A stretch of 9,879 bases of DNA from Thiotrichaceae bacterium (GTDB lineage: Bacteria; Pseudomonadota; Gammaproteobacteria; Thiotrichales; Thiotrichaceae), in contig JALVDG010000264.1 in the NCBI GenBank assembly GCA_027009095.1, forward strand, positions 1-9,879, in the 5' to 3' direction. Both the position numbers and the translations under genes were made by a program. The notes beneath the pieces were generated by a model. The model saw only the letters and a program-made list of their open reading frames with translations. It was not told the DNA's origin and did not search any database. This document shows, in pieces, positions 1-6,191 of the stretch. Every line of letters starts with the position of its first letter. Within the stretch, counting starts at the first letter, position 1.

Positions 1-1052
1 GTCAAGCTTTTAAAGATTCTCTACCAAATATTAGCCCAGAAGAACTCGCTGGCATAGCCTGTGATACCGATGCTCCTTCGCGTATTGTTATCGAGCAGGG
101 AGAGACACCTTGGCAATCTTTATTTGGTCCTTTTGATGATAATACCTTTGCTACATTACCAGAGTCGCACTGGACTTTACTTGTCAACGATTTAGAACGC
201 TACCTTCCTGAACTACGAGATATTATCAAACAGTTTAAATTTATACCTGATTGGCGCATTGATGACTTAATGATGAGCTATGCCGTAGAGCAAGGCTCTG
301 TTGGCCCTCACACCGATGAGTATGATGTTTTTTTAATCCAAACATCAGGGAAACGTCACTGGAAATTAGATACACGAGAAAACTATCAAAAAGATATATT
401 TCCTGATTGCTCCTTAAGTATTTTAAAGCACTTCAACACAAGTATTGACTGGGTTTTAGAACCTGGCGATATGCTCTACCTACCACCAAACTTACCCCAC
501 TATGGTATCGCTCAAGATAATAATTGTATGACATTATCTGTGGGATTTCGCGCACCCAGTCAGCAAGAGTTAATCAATGATTGGATAGAATCAATCACCG
601 AAAATGCTGAATATAAACGGCGCTATAGTGATAAACATCGAAAAATACAAAAAAAATCAGCTGAAATTACACAGCATGACATTGTCATACTTTCCAATAT
701 GATTATGGAAGGAATTGTGTCACAAAAAGATACGCTCCCCTTGTGGCTAGGAAAGTACCTTACAGAAACAAAGGGAGAAGCAGTCGGAGAACAATTTGTT
801 AGCAGAAAAATATCAAACGATACAAACTTTCATCGTGCTAGCTGGTTAAGACTTGCTTATATTAAAAATGAGCATGGATTAGATTTTTTTGCTGATGGTG
901 ATCATTTTCAAATAGAAAATAGCGCCAAAGAAGGTATTTTTTATCTTTGTGACAATTACACTTATTCAAAATCGAAAATAATAAGGTTTTGCCAAGTAGA
1001 CTCCTTTAAGGCTATCTTTGAATCACTTAAAAGCAAAGGAGCTATTATTTAA
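1..1052 (+). CDS. roxA: Ribosomal protein L16 arginine hydroxylase (RoxA/YcfD-type JmjC cupin), 5' end missing
   Basis: This is a 2-oxoglutarate/Fe(II)-dependent oxygenase; the E. coli family member YcfD hydroxylates an arginine of ribosomal protein L16 in the cytoplasm. The reading frame is open from base 3, giving 349 visible residues. By comparison with E. coli YcfD, which I recall as about 373 residues, roughly 25-30 N-terminal residues lie outside the window. The iron triad is visible: His (309-311) and Asp (315-317) in the PHTDEYD stretch, and the distal His (498-500) in LPPNLPHYG. The family stretches PDWRIDDLM, EPGDMLYLPP and SVGFRAP are also present. The C-terminal third matches the winged-helix part of YcfD in layout but is more diverged. 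The first ATG in the frame (270) lies inside the cupin fold and is not the start. The next gene follows after 68 bp on the same strand with no visible terminator between them. Confidence 0.93.
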   Translation, partial: QAFKDSLPNISPEELAGIACDTDAPSRIVIEQGETPWQSLFGPFDDNTFATLPESHWTLLVNDLERYLPELRDIIKQFKFIPDWRIDDLMMSYAVEQGSVGPHTDEYDVFLIQTSGKRHWKLDTRENYQKDIFPDCSLSILKHFNTSIDWVLEPGDMLYLPPNLPHYGIAQDNNCMTLSVGFRAPSQQELINDWIESITENAEYKRRYSDKHRKIQKKSAEITQHDIVILSNMIMEGIVSQKDTLPLWLGKYLTETKGEAVGEQFVSRKISNDTNFHRASWLRLAYIKNEHGLDFFADGDHFQIENSAKEGIFYLCDNYTYSKSKIIRFCQVDSFKAIFESLKSKGAII

Positions 1053-1120
1053 AAAAACAATCATAAAATTTATTCTTTCGGTTTTGAAAAAATCATAAAA
1101 ACAACAAGCAACCGTATAAA

Positions 1121-1720
1121 ATGAATAATAAAAACTTATTTTTACTCATCAGTCTTAGTGCTGTTTTACTAAGCCAAACTTCATATGCTGCCAGTTATTC
1201 AGAAAGACTGGTCAATGCTGCCATCGAAAGAACCTTCCATAAGGTTAGATATGACGGCTCATATCGTCGCATTGCATTTCCTTATGGAGATGTACCACAA
1301 AATATAGGCGTTTGTACTGATGTTATTATTAGATCATATAGAAAGTTAGGTATTGATCTACAAAAACGTGTGAATGAGGATATGAGAAAACGTTTTTTTG
1401 AATACCCTAGTTTTGCAAAATGGGGCTTATTACAACCAGACCCTAATATAGACCATCGACGTGTTCCTAATTTACGTGCATTTTTTGCTAAAAATGCTAT
1501 TAATTTACCTATATCAAGTAATGCCAATGACTACCGACCAGGAGATATTGTTACATGGGATATAACTCCTAACTTGCCACATATAGGTATTGTTACTAAT
1601 ATTGTCTCACGAGATAAAAAAAGACCCATTATTGCCCATAACATAGGTAGAGGACCTCAACTAGAAGATGTATTATTTAAATTAAAAATTACAGGGCATT
1701 ACCGTTATTTGCCTGGATAA
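1121..1720 (+). CDS. Exported DUF1287 family protein (NlpC/P60-like fold)
   Basis: A 199-residue protein with a Sec signal peptide: a short basic start, a hydrophobic stretch at about 6-18, and a likely signal peptidase I cut after Ala23 (SYA-A). The mature part reads as DUF1287 (PF06940): GVCTDVIIRSYRKLGIDL around Cys65, the DHRRVPNLR stretch at 111-119, RPGDIVTWD at about 139-147, LPHIGIV with His154, and AHNIGRGP with His173. Cys65 and His154 are placed like the catalytic pair of NlpC/P60-type cysteine hydrolases, so a periplasmic peptidoglycan or amide hydrolase role is likely but inferred; the family has no firmly established function that I know of. Length is normal for the family. There is no clear Shine-Dalgarno sequence before the ATG, only an A-rich leader. 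It may be co-transcribed with roxA. Structured DNA follows from 1754. Confidence 0.85.
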   Translation: MNNKNLFLLISLSAVLLSQTSYAASYSERLVNAAIERTFHKVRYDGSYRRIAFPYGDVPQNIGVCTDVIIRSYRKLGIDLQKRVNEDMRKRFFEYPSFAKWGLLQPDPNIDHRRVPNLRAFFAKNAINLPISSNANDYRPGDIVTWDITPNLPHIGIVTNIVSRDKKRPIIAHNIGRGPQLEDVLFKLKITGHYRYLPG

Positions 1721-1753
1721 TATCGATAACACAAAATATGTGCTGGGAAACCC

Positions 1754-1885
1754 AAACCTGCATGAAATAGCTTAAATTCTCATACTTTCTCTAAAGAAAG
1801 CTATGAGATCATGCTTTTTCCTCTCAGGTTTAGTATTCCAACAAGTTTGGTTTGTTGGAATACTGGTTGTGGTCATTAATCAACC
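1754..1885. other. Run of three stem-loops in the gap after the DUF1287 gene; candidate structured RNA or intergenic repeat
   Basis: The first structure is nested: 1754-1760 pairs with 1825-1831, 1761-1765 pairs with 1809-1813, and inside these 1779-1790 pairs with 1795-1807 (12 bp, one bulged C, loop CTAA). The second is a perfect 13-bp hairpin, 1832-1844 with 1852-1864, and a 7-nt loop. The third pairs 1865-1869 with 1881-1885. The arms run back to back with almost no unpaired bases between structures. A T-rich run (1814-1819) lies inside the first structure, so part of this may terminate the upstream transcript, but no hairpin has a classical U-tract directly after it. I see no ORF here. 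The structures are read directly; the function is unknown. Confidence 0.5.
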
Positions 1886-1985
1886 TACCAATCAACAAAA
1901 TTATTGTTTGACATTGATTATATGTATTGTACTTCTCTCACCATTCTTGAGATCCTACCGCATGTGATAGGCTCGCTAGGCAACA

Positions 1986-2003
1986 AGCAATATCATTATT
2001 GCT
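1986..2003 (+). promoter_or_regulatory. Perfect 7-bp stem-loop in the leader of the small cationic protein gene
   Basis: Bases 1986-1992 (AGCAATA) pair exactly with 1997-2003 across a 4-nt loop, 67 bp before the ATG at 2071. A TTGACA box at 1908-1913 upstream has no convincing -10 at normal spacing, so I do not call a promoter there. The hairpin could be a leader element or chance in AT-rich DNA. Confidence 0.3.
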
Positions 2004-2070
2004 ATTAATAATTCTACACACCATATGTCACCAGGAAGATATATTGTTAAAAATTAAGGGAATAATAACC

Positions 2071-2367
2071 ATGAATCATAAAAATTTAACAATCGTACTT
2101 TGTATAGGGGTATTTTTTGCATCATTATCTTTTAATAGTGCTAATGCAGGCTCCAATGCATTCAAACTAAAACCAAACAACTTTCGGGTAGCCCTATCCC
2201 GTTTAGGCGCAAAATCTATAGCTGTACACAGGTTTGGACGCAACATAACAATTATCTCTAATAGAAAATTGAAGAGCTCTGGCTGTCGCAGAATAACTTT
2301 TAGAACATCCCAAAGAGCCAAAGAAACAATAAAAATATGTAAAAACCACATAACCCCTAAAAAATAA
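2071..2367 (+). CDS. Small secreted, strongly cationic protein, unrecognised
   Basis: I do not recognise this 98-residue protein. The ATG at 2071 is chosen over a longer in-frame reading from 1999 because it has an AAGGGA ribosome site at 2056-2061 (9 nt spacing) and begins a clean signal peptide: basic start MNHK, hydrophobic core at about 6-20, cut after Ala26 (ANA-G). The mature part is about 72 residues with 10 Lys and 9 Arg against a single Glu, so a net charge near +18 before counting histidines. It has two cysteines (72 and 90), which could form one disulfide in the periplasm. Two blocks of alternating hydrophobic and basic residues suggest beta strands. It stands alone between a structured gap and a long non-coding stretch, and the PhoPQ-like pair follows it. 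Possible roles include envelope binding, nucleic-acid binding or peptide-like toxicity; none is demonstrated. Confidence 0.75.
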   Translation: MNHKNLTIVLCIGVFFASLSFNSANAGSNAFKLKPNNFRVALSRLGAKSIAVHRFGRNITIISNRKLKSSGCRRITFRTSQRAKETIKICKNHITPKK

Positions 2368-2369
2368 AC

Positions 2370-2391
2370 ACCATATATTTATAGTGGTTTT
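2370..2391 (+). terminator. Weak possible rho-independent terminator of the small cationic protein gene
   Basis: Just after the stop codon, ACCATAT at 2370-2376 pairs with ATA-G-TGGT at 2381-2388 (one bulged G), followed by four Ts ending at 2391. The stem is short and AT-rich, so termination would be inefficient. Confidence 0.35.
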
Positions 2392-2826
2392 CAGGTCGAG
2401 TAATTGTATTTTCAGTCATGTGAAATAATGCCTTATGCGATGCATGTATATGACTTAAGGATATTTTTAACACTAGTCAAGATCACATTTTATTTTTATC
2501 TCATTTATTCTACCGACTATCTTTTTATGGGTATTCATTATACAATACCGGCTGTTTTTTATATCCACATATAATTTATAAGCAGCACCTTTCGCTAAAA
2601 TATAAAAATATTATTTGTCATGTCACCTGGCTTGCTGATTTGTAAATGTTATAAATAAAGTAACTGCTCAGATTGGGCTCTATTTTATTCGAGTTCAAGA
2701 CGAAAGAGCGAGGTTTATTAAGTATAAATGCACACTTTCAACACAGAAATCGGACAAACATAGAGTGCAAACTGAGTCGTTACTAAATAAAAAACTTAAT
2801 TTTAGGCTTAATAATTGGCGAAAAAA
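2392..2826. other. Non-coding stretch upstream of phoP
   Basis: This AT-rich stretch holds no gene with a credible start. A forward frame is open from 2639 to the stop at 2828-2830 (64 codons) and its last 45 or so residues look protein-like, but it has no ATG or GTG at its start and no ribosome site. It may be a remnant or chance. I see no RNA gene, transposase or CRISPR-like pattern. Confidence 0.5.
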
Positions 2827-2856
2827 TTGACAAAATAATGCTTTAAAAGTTAAAAA
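2827..2856 (+). promoter_or_regulatory. Possible sigma70 promoter for phoP-phoQ
   Basis: A perfect TTGACA (2827-2832) is followed after 18 bp by TAAAAA (2851-2856), which matches four of six -10 positions. It would give a leader of about 120 nt before the phoP ATG. The -10 lies inside a short tandem repeat, so its choice is uncertain. I see no well-spaced pair of PhoP-box-like direct repeats that I could defend. Confidence 0.3.
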
Positions 2857-2873
2857 GTTAAAAAGTTAAAAAT
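2843..2873 (+). repeat. 8-bp tandem repeat (TAAAAAGT unit)
   Basis: The unit TAAAAAGT runs almost four times with a period of 8: 2843-2850 (one base different), 2851-2858 and 2859-2866 (exact), then a partial copy to 2873. It overlaps the possible -10 of the promoter above, so a change in copy number would alter phoP promoter geometry. Confidence 0.75.
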
Positions 2874-2983
2874 AAGTAATTAGCTTAAAGTAAGTCAAAC
2901 TTATCATCCTACCGCAAAATAAAGCCTATTCATTGATAATTAAAATTGCGGATGATGACAAACTACATAGTATTCGGGGATTT

Positions 2984-3667
2984 ATGAGAGTTTTAGTAAT
3001 AGAAGATGAGCGTGATATCTTAGATCAATTAACCTTAGCATTAAAAACAGCAGGATTCGTTGTTGATGCCGCAGAAGATGGCTCACAAGGACTTTATTAT
3101 GCAACAGAATATCCTATCGATATTGCTGTAATCGATTTAGGACTACCTAAAATTGATGGCATGGATATTATTAAAAATGTTCGCGCAAAAGGTCTTGATT
3201 ACCCTATTCTAATACTCACCGCTAGAACAAGCTGGCAGAGTCGTGTAGAAGGTCTTGAGGCGGGTGCAGATGATTATCTTGACAAGCCATATCATAAAGA
3301 AGAGCTTATAGCTAGATTGCGCGCCCTATTACGTCGCACTGGTCGCTGGTCACAAGCAGAATTTACCTGTGGTCCTGTTCGCCTAAACACATCCGAACAA
3401 CGCGTCTATCTCAATGATAATGAAATAACACTAACCGCTTTTGAATACAAAGTTCTCCAACATCTTATGCTTCACGCAGGCGAGGTAATATCTAAAACTG
3501 AGCTAACAGAGAGCATGTATGATGAAGAATCTGACCGTGACAGTAATGTTATCGAAGTTTTCATCCGACGCTTACGTATGAAGCTAGATCCAGATAACAC
3601 CTTAGCTCCAATCGAAACACTTAGGGGACGCGGATATCGTTTTACACTTGCCCGTAATAACGCTTAA
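2984..3667 (+). CDS. phoP: OmpR/PhoP-family response regulator
   Basis: A 227-residue cytoplasmic DNA-binding regulator that would be phosphorylated by the kinase encoded next. The receiver domain (about 1-115) has the acidic pair Glu7-Asp8, the phosphoacceptor Asp51 in VIDLGLP, Thr79 in LILTAR and Lys101 in DDYLDKP. The winged-helix effector domain (about 127-222) shows LTAFEYKVLQHLM, the recognition-helix region SNVIEVFIRRLRMKL and the closing RGRGYRF. The start MRVLVIEDE and the VIDLGLP and LTAR-SWQ stretches follow E. coli PhoP closely. I start at the ATG at 2984 because it gives the exact family N-terminus and has GGGGA at 2976-2980, although only 3 nt away. A TTG at 2933 would add 17 non-family residues. 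A low-magnesium or envelope-stress role is known for PhoP in enterobacteria; here it is inferred. Confidence 0.85.
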   Translation: MRVLVIEDERDILDQLTLALKTAGFVVDAAEDGSQGLYYATEYPIDIAVIDLGLPKIDGMDIIKNVRAKGLDYPILILTARTSWQSRVEGLEAGADDYLDKPYHKEELIARLRALLRRTGRWSQAEFTCGPVRLNTSEQRVYLNDNEITLTAFEYKVLQHLMLHAGEVISKTELTESMYDEESDRDSNVIEVFIRRLRMKLDPDNTLAPIETLRGRGYRFTLARNNA

Positions 3668-3690
3668 CCCCTCCTAGTTTATCCAAATCA

Positions 3691-3730
3691 CCGATGGATC
3701 TTTAAAGAAATACTTTTAAGGATCTATCGG
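3691..3730 (+). promoter_or_regulatory. Stem-loop between phoP and phoQ; candidate attenuator or processing site
   Basis: Bases 3691-3703 pair with 3718-3730 along 13 positions with two G-U wobbles. The stem then continues, after one bulged T (3717), as AAAG (3704-3707) with CTTT (3713-3716) over a 5-nt loop. It starts 23 bp after the phoP stop and ends 48 bp before the phoQ ATG. No run of Ts follows directly, only mixed T-rich DNA from 3738. It could set the phoP:phoQ ratio by partial termination or by protecting the upstream message. Confidence 0.6.
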
Positions 3731-3778
3731 GTAATGCTTTAATTTTAATAATAACCCAAAAATCCAGGGCAACTCACA

Positions 3779-5284
3779 ATGAGCACTAAATCCCCTCACC
3801 CCCTTCCTTTAAAACGAAAACCCATCGATATTTTTTCACCATTAACAAAATCCTTACTTAGACGTCAACTGCTTAGCTCTTTTATTATTACCATTCTAGG
3901 GCTATCAATACTCAGTGGGTTTTACTATGACATCCAACAAAAAAGCTACTTAAAGAAAGCGTATAATAAATCAAAATCTTTGGATAATAAAATCTCAAGC
4001 CTAATAGAAATCAATAAAAAAACAGGACGTTATGTAATAGCTGAACCAGATTTTGAAGAAGTAATGGATGATTTAATTGATAAAAATCATCTAGCTTCCG
4101 ATAATGATAATTATTTTGCCTATATAATAGACGAGAAGAAAAATAAACTTCTTTGGCATAGCCTAGCTTACAAAAATCTAAGTGATGAAAACATAGGTAC
4201 TCCTCCCTATCCAAAGGAAGTTTTAGATGTTTTACCTATATTCCCTCACATAAATGCCACTAAAGACGAGAATACTCTAAAAATTCTAACCGCAAAAAAT
4301 ACACTCAAAGAAGGTAGAAACAGGCAAAATAAGCTTTTAGTCTATCATAATACTTTCATTGAAAACGGGCAGACGCTAGCAATGGTAATTGCACAATCCC
4401 CTAAAGAAATGGAAAAACAAAAAACGGATACTCTTCAGAAAATTGGTATTTTAATTCTAATCAGTAGCCTCTTAGTATTAGCTGCTCAGCTAGTAAATAG
4501 CTATTTAGTTATCACCCCTATAAAGCGGTTCGAAAAAGAAATAAAAAATATTGAGTCAGGAAAACAGGAATTTGTTAAAGCTAACTACCCTACCGAGTTA
4601 GTTGAAGTAAAAGGTGCTATAAATGCTTTAGTTCAAGTAGAAAAAGGACAGAAAAAGCGTTACAGAGAAGCTTTAGATAATCTTGCTCACAGCCTAAAAA
4701 CACCGTTAGCTGTACTACAAGGCTGCACTGAAAACAATAATACAATGAGTGAAAAACAAAGTAAGACCTTAATCAACCAAGTCACTAGAATGAATGATAT
4801 TATTGCCTATCAACTTCGTCGAGCCGTTGTGAATGATCATAATTCAAGCATTCAACGCATAGATATACGCCCTATTTTATACCGACTAAAAGCCCCATTA
4901 CTAAAAGTACACCATGAAAAAATACTCCAAATTGAAATAAATGTGGATGAACACACAGAATGCAGGATGAACCTTGATGATTTAATGGAGGTATTTGGCA
5001 ACCTTATCAACAATGCTTGCCGTTTTTGTACCAATATTGTGGTCATCACTGCGACTCATGATGGAGATTTTGTAATTGTCGATATTGATGATGATGGCTT
5101 AGGCTTTCCTGACATAAATCCATCCAGTCTATTAAAAAGAGGCATACGAGCAGACAATAAAACGGAAGGACAAGGTATTGGATTAGCAATTAGCAATGAA
5201 ATTGTGGAGGCAGCAGGCGGAAGAATTGAGCTGTTGGTGTCGCCCTACGTAGGAGCCAGGGTGCGGTTATATCTACCCGCATAA
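3779..5284 (+). CDS. phoQ: PhoQ-like membrane sensor histidine kinase
   Basis: A 501-residue inner-membrane sensor kinase, the likely partner of the regulator upstream. Order: cytoplasmic basic tail 1-28; first membrane helix about 31-49; periplasmic sensor about 50-220; second helix about 222-244; HAMP about 245-290; dimerisation helix with the phosphorylated His304 in NLAHSLKTPLAVLQ; ATPase domain with the N box (EVFGNLINNAC, 404-414), the DDDG motif (437-440) and GQGIGLA (464-470). The HSLKTPLAVLQ and FGNLINNACRFC stretches are close to E. coli PhoQ (HSLKTPLAVLQ, GNVLDNACKYC). The sensor domain, however, lacks the dense acidic patch next to the second helix that binds divalent cations in enterobacterial PhoQ, so the signal may differ. 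The start has AGGG upstream at about 10 nt. The 160-bp inverted repeat begins 41 bp after the stop. Confidence 0.85.
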   Translation: MSTKSPHPLPLKRKPIDIFSPLTKSLLRRQLLSSFIITILGLSILSGFYYDIQQKSYLKKAYNKSKSLDNKISSLIEINKKTGRYVIAEPDFEEVMDDLIDKNHLASDNDNYFAYIIDEKKNKLLWHSLAYKNLSDENIGTPPYPKEVLDVLPIFPHINATKDENTLKILTAKNTLKEGRNRQNKLLVYHNTFIENGQTLAMVIAQSPKEMEKQKTDTLQKIGILILISSLLVLAAQLVNSYLVITPIKRFEKEIKNIESGKQEFVKANYPTELVEVKGAINALVQVEKGQKKRYREALDNLAHSLKTPLAVLQGCTENNNTMSEKQSKTLINQVTRMNDIIAYQLRRAVVNDHNSSIQRIDIRPILYRLKAPLLKVHHEKILQIEINVDEHTECRMNLDDLMEVFGNLINNACRFCTNIVVITATHDGDFVIVDIDDDGLGFPDINPSSLLKRGIRADNKTEGQGIGLAISNEIVEAAGGRIELLVSPYVGARVRLYLPA

Positions 5285-5324
5285 AAATAACCGTACTTCA
5301 ATAAAACTTGGTTTAATGAGGCAC

Positions 5325-5484
5325 TAAGTACCCGCGAAAAATTAATCTAACAATTAATCCCCTGTTTTTTTGATCTTCTTCGTTATTGCTTTGGTCACAT
5401 AGCCCGCTATGCTGTCTTCGCAATACCATGAATATCAAAAACAGGAAGCTAAACTTTGTTAAATTAATTTTTCTTGGGCACTTA
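5325..5484. repeat. 160-bp imperfect inverted repeat, MITE-like or intergenic repeat unit
   Basis: The left arm (5325-5390) and right arm (5420-5484) are imperfect reverse complements. The outer ends TAAGT...ACTTA match, then a block around AAAAATTAAT-TAACAA (5337-5353) matches 5455-5471 with one difference, then CCTGTTTTT (from 5360) matches AAAAACAGG (5436-5444), and GTTATTGC (5382-5389) resembles the complement of 5420-5426. The centre is a CATAGC/GCTATG palindrome (5398-5411). No transposase is encoded, and I could not confirm a target-site duplication. It lies between converging phoQ (+) and tRNA-Glu (-) transcripts and could also stop transcription from both sides. Confidence 0.65.
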
Positions 5485-5600
5485 TCAAGAAAATAAACCG
5501 AAACCAAACTAACCTTGATTTACAGTTTATTGCTGTACAGATAAGAAAATTAGATCCATCTTTCATTCCATGAATCTATTAAAATATTAGAGTAAATTAA

Positions 5601-5620
5601 ATAAAGCTAAAGAACTTAGC
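5601..5620 (-). terminator. Weak possible terminator of the tRNA operon
   Basis: On the minus strand, 12 nt after the last tRNA-Glu, GCTAA (5620-5616) pairs with TTAGC (5610-5606) over 5 nt, followed by TTTATTTAATTT. The stem is only 5 bp and AT-rich. The large inverted repeat further downstream may do more of the work. Confidence 0.3.
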
Positions 5621-5631
5621 AATAAAACGAA

Positions 5632-5707
5632 TGGCGTCCCCACGGGGGTTCGAACCCCGGTTACCGCCGTGAAAGGGCGGTGTCCTAGGCCTCTAGACGA
5701 TGGGGAC
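5632..5707 (-). tRNA. tRNA-Glu (anticodon UUC), copy with the long D-loop
   Basis: It reads from 5707 to 5632 as a full cloverleaf: acceptor GTCCCCA/TGGGGAC, anticodon stem CCGCC/GGCGG with TTC at 5673-5671, T-arm CGGGG-TTCGAAC-CCCCG, discriminator G and encoded CCA. The D-arm TCTAGAGGCCTAGGA is the E. coli type. It is the last gene of the operon. It differs from its neighbour copy in the D-loop (one base longer) and in the T-loop. Confidence 0.97.
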
Positions 5708-5737
5708 ATAGGAACTATATCGATTTTAGAGTAAAAA

Positions 5738-5812
5738 TGGCGTCCCCACGGGGACTCGAACCCCGGTTACCGCCGTGAAAGGGCGGTGTCCTAACCACTA
5801 GACGATGGGGAC
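5738..5812 (-). tRNA. tRNA-Glu (anticodon UUC), copy with the short D-loop
   Basis: It reads from 5812 to 5738 with the same acceptor and anticodon stems as its downstream neighbour, TTC at 5779-5777 and encoded CCA. The D-arm is TCTAGTGGTTAGGA, one base shorter, and the T-loop is TTCGAGT. The two copies are 30 bp apart, so they are tandem but not a fresh duplication. Confidence 0.97.
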
Positions 5813-5840
5813 ACAAACTTAGTGTGACCTTACATCAACG

Positions 5841-6071
5841 CTATTTCTTACTATTTAAACTATCTCGTAACTCACTTTCTCTAGGGGAAAACATAACAAC
5901 TGTTGCCACACCTGTAAAGAGAATAACGAAACCAAATGGCACACTCATTAGAAATACCTTAGCTAGCTCATCATTATTGCCTTTAAACATAATACCAAAA
6001 CCAAAAAATAATCCAGCTGTGGTAATCAATAGACCAATATAAAGAACTACTTTTCCAATAAGAGCTATCAT
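5841..6071 (-). CDS. Small two-helix membrane protein inside the tRNA operon
   Basis: A 76-residue protein I cannot name. It has two likely membrane helices, about 4-28 (VVLYIGLLITTAGLFFGFG) and about 38-61 (VFLMSVPFGFVILFTGVATVV), joined by a short polar loop KGNNDELA, and a charged tail rich in Ser, Arg and Glu. The start is well supported: GGAAGGAG lies just upstream on the minus strand (AGGAG at 6080-6076, 4 nt from ATG). It sits tightly between tRNA-Ala (25 bp before) and tRNA-Glu (28 bp after), all on the same strand and with no promoter seen between them. It is therefore probably transcribed from the tRNA promoter and released by tRNA processing. An overlapping forward frame (5824-6042) is its shadow. 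Confidence 0.78.
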   Translation of the reverse strand: MIALIGKVVLYIGLLITTAGLFFGFGIMFKGNNDELAKVFLMSVPFGFVILFTGVATVVMFSPRESELRDSLNSKK

Positions 6072-6096
6072 ACCTCTCCTTCCTTTTACACTAATC

Positions 6097-6172
6097 TGGT
6101 GGAGCTAGGCGGGATCGAACCGCCGACCTCTGCAATGCCATTGCAGCGCTCTCCCAGCTGAGCTATAGCCCC
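6097..6172 (-). tRNA. tRNA-Ala (anticodon GGC)
   Basis: It reads from 6172 to 6097: acceptor GGGGCTA/TAGCTCC containing the G3-U70 wobble that marks tRNA-Ala, D-arm GCTCAGCTGGGAGAGC, anticodon stem CTGCA/TGCAG with GGC at 6139-6137, T-arm GGCGG-TTCGATC-CCGCC, discriminator A and encoded CCA. It is the first gene of the operon and reads GCC/GCU alanine codons. Confidence 0.97.
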
Positions 6173-6191
6173 AGTGCTAAAAGAAGCGCGA

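Noticed and set aside
2..187. Reverse-strand 61-codon frame at the left edge
   Set aside because: It lies opposite the roxA coding frame, which carries clear family motifs throughout.
1282..1527. Reverse-strand 81-codon frame
   Set aside because: A shadow of the DUF1287 gene, with no ribosome site and no domain-like features.
1908..1936. Promoter with TTGACA at 1908-1913
   Set aside because: No acceptable -10 hexamer at 15-19 bp spacing.
1999..2070. Longer start for the small cationic protein
   Set aside because: The extra residues would hide the signal peptide, and the start has no ribosome site; ATG 2071 has AAGGGA at good spacing.
2933..2983. TTG start extending the PhoP-like protein by 17 residues
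   Set aside because: Family members start at the MRVLVIED position, and the extension has no family similarity.
5313..5507. Reverse-strand 64-codon frame
   Set aside because: It coincides with the 160-bp inverted repeat and is explained by it.
5824..6042. Forward 72-codon frame
   Set aside because: Opposite the small membrane protein, which has a strong ribosome site and membrane helices; the forward frame has neither.
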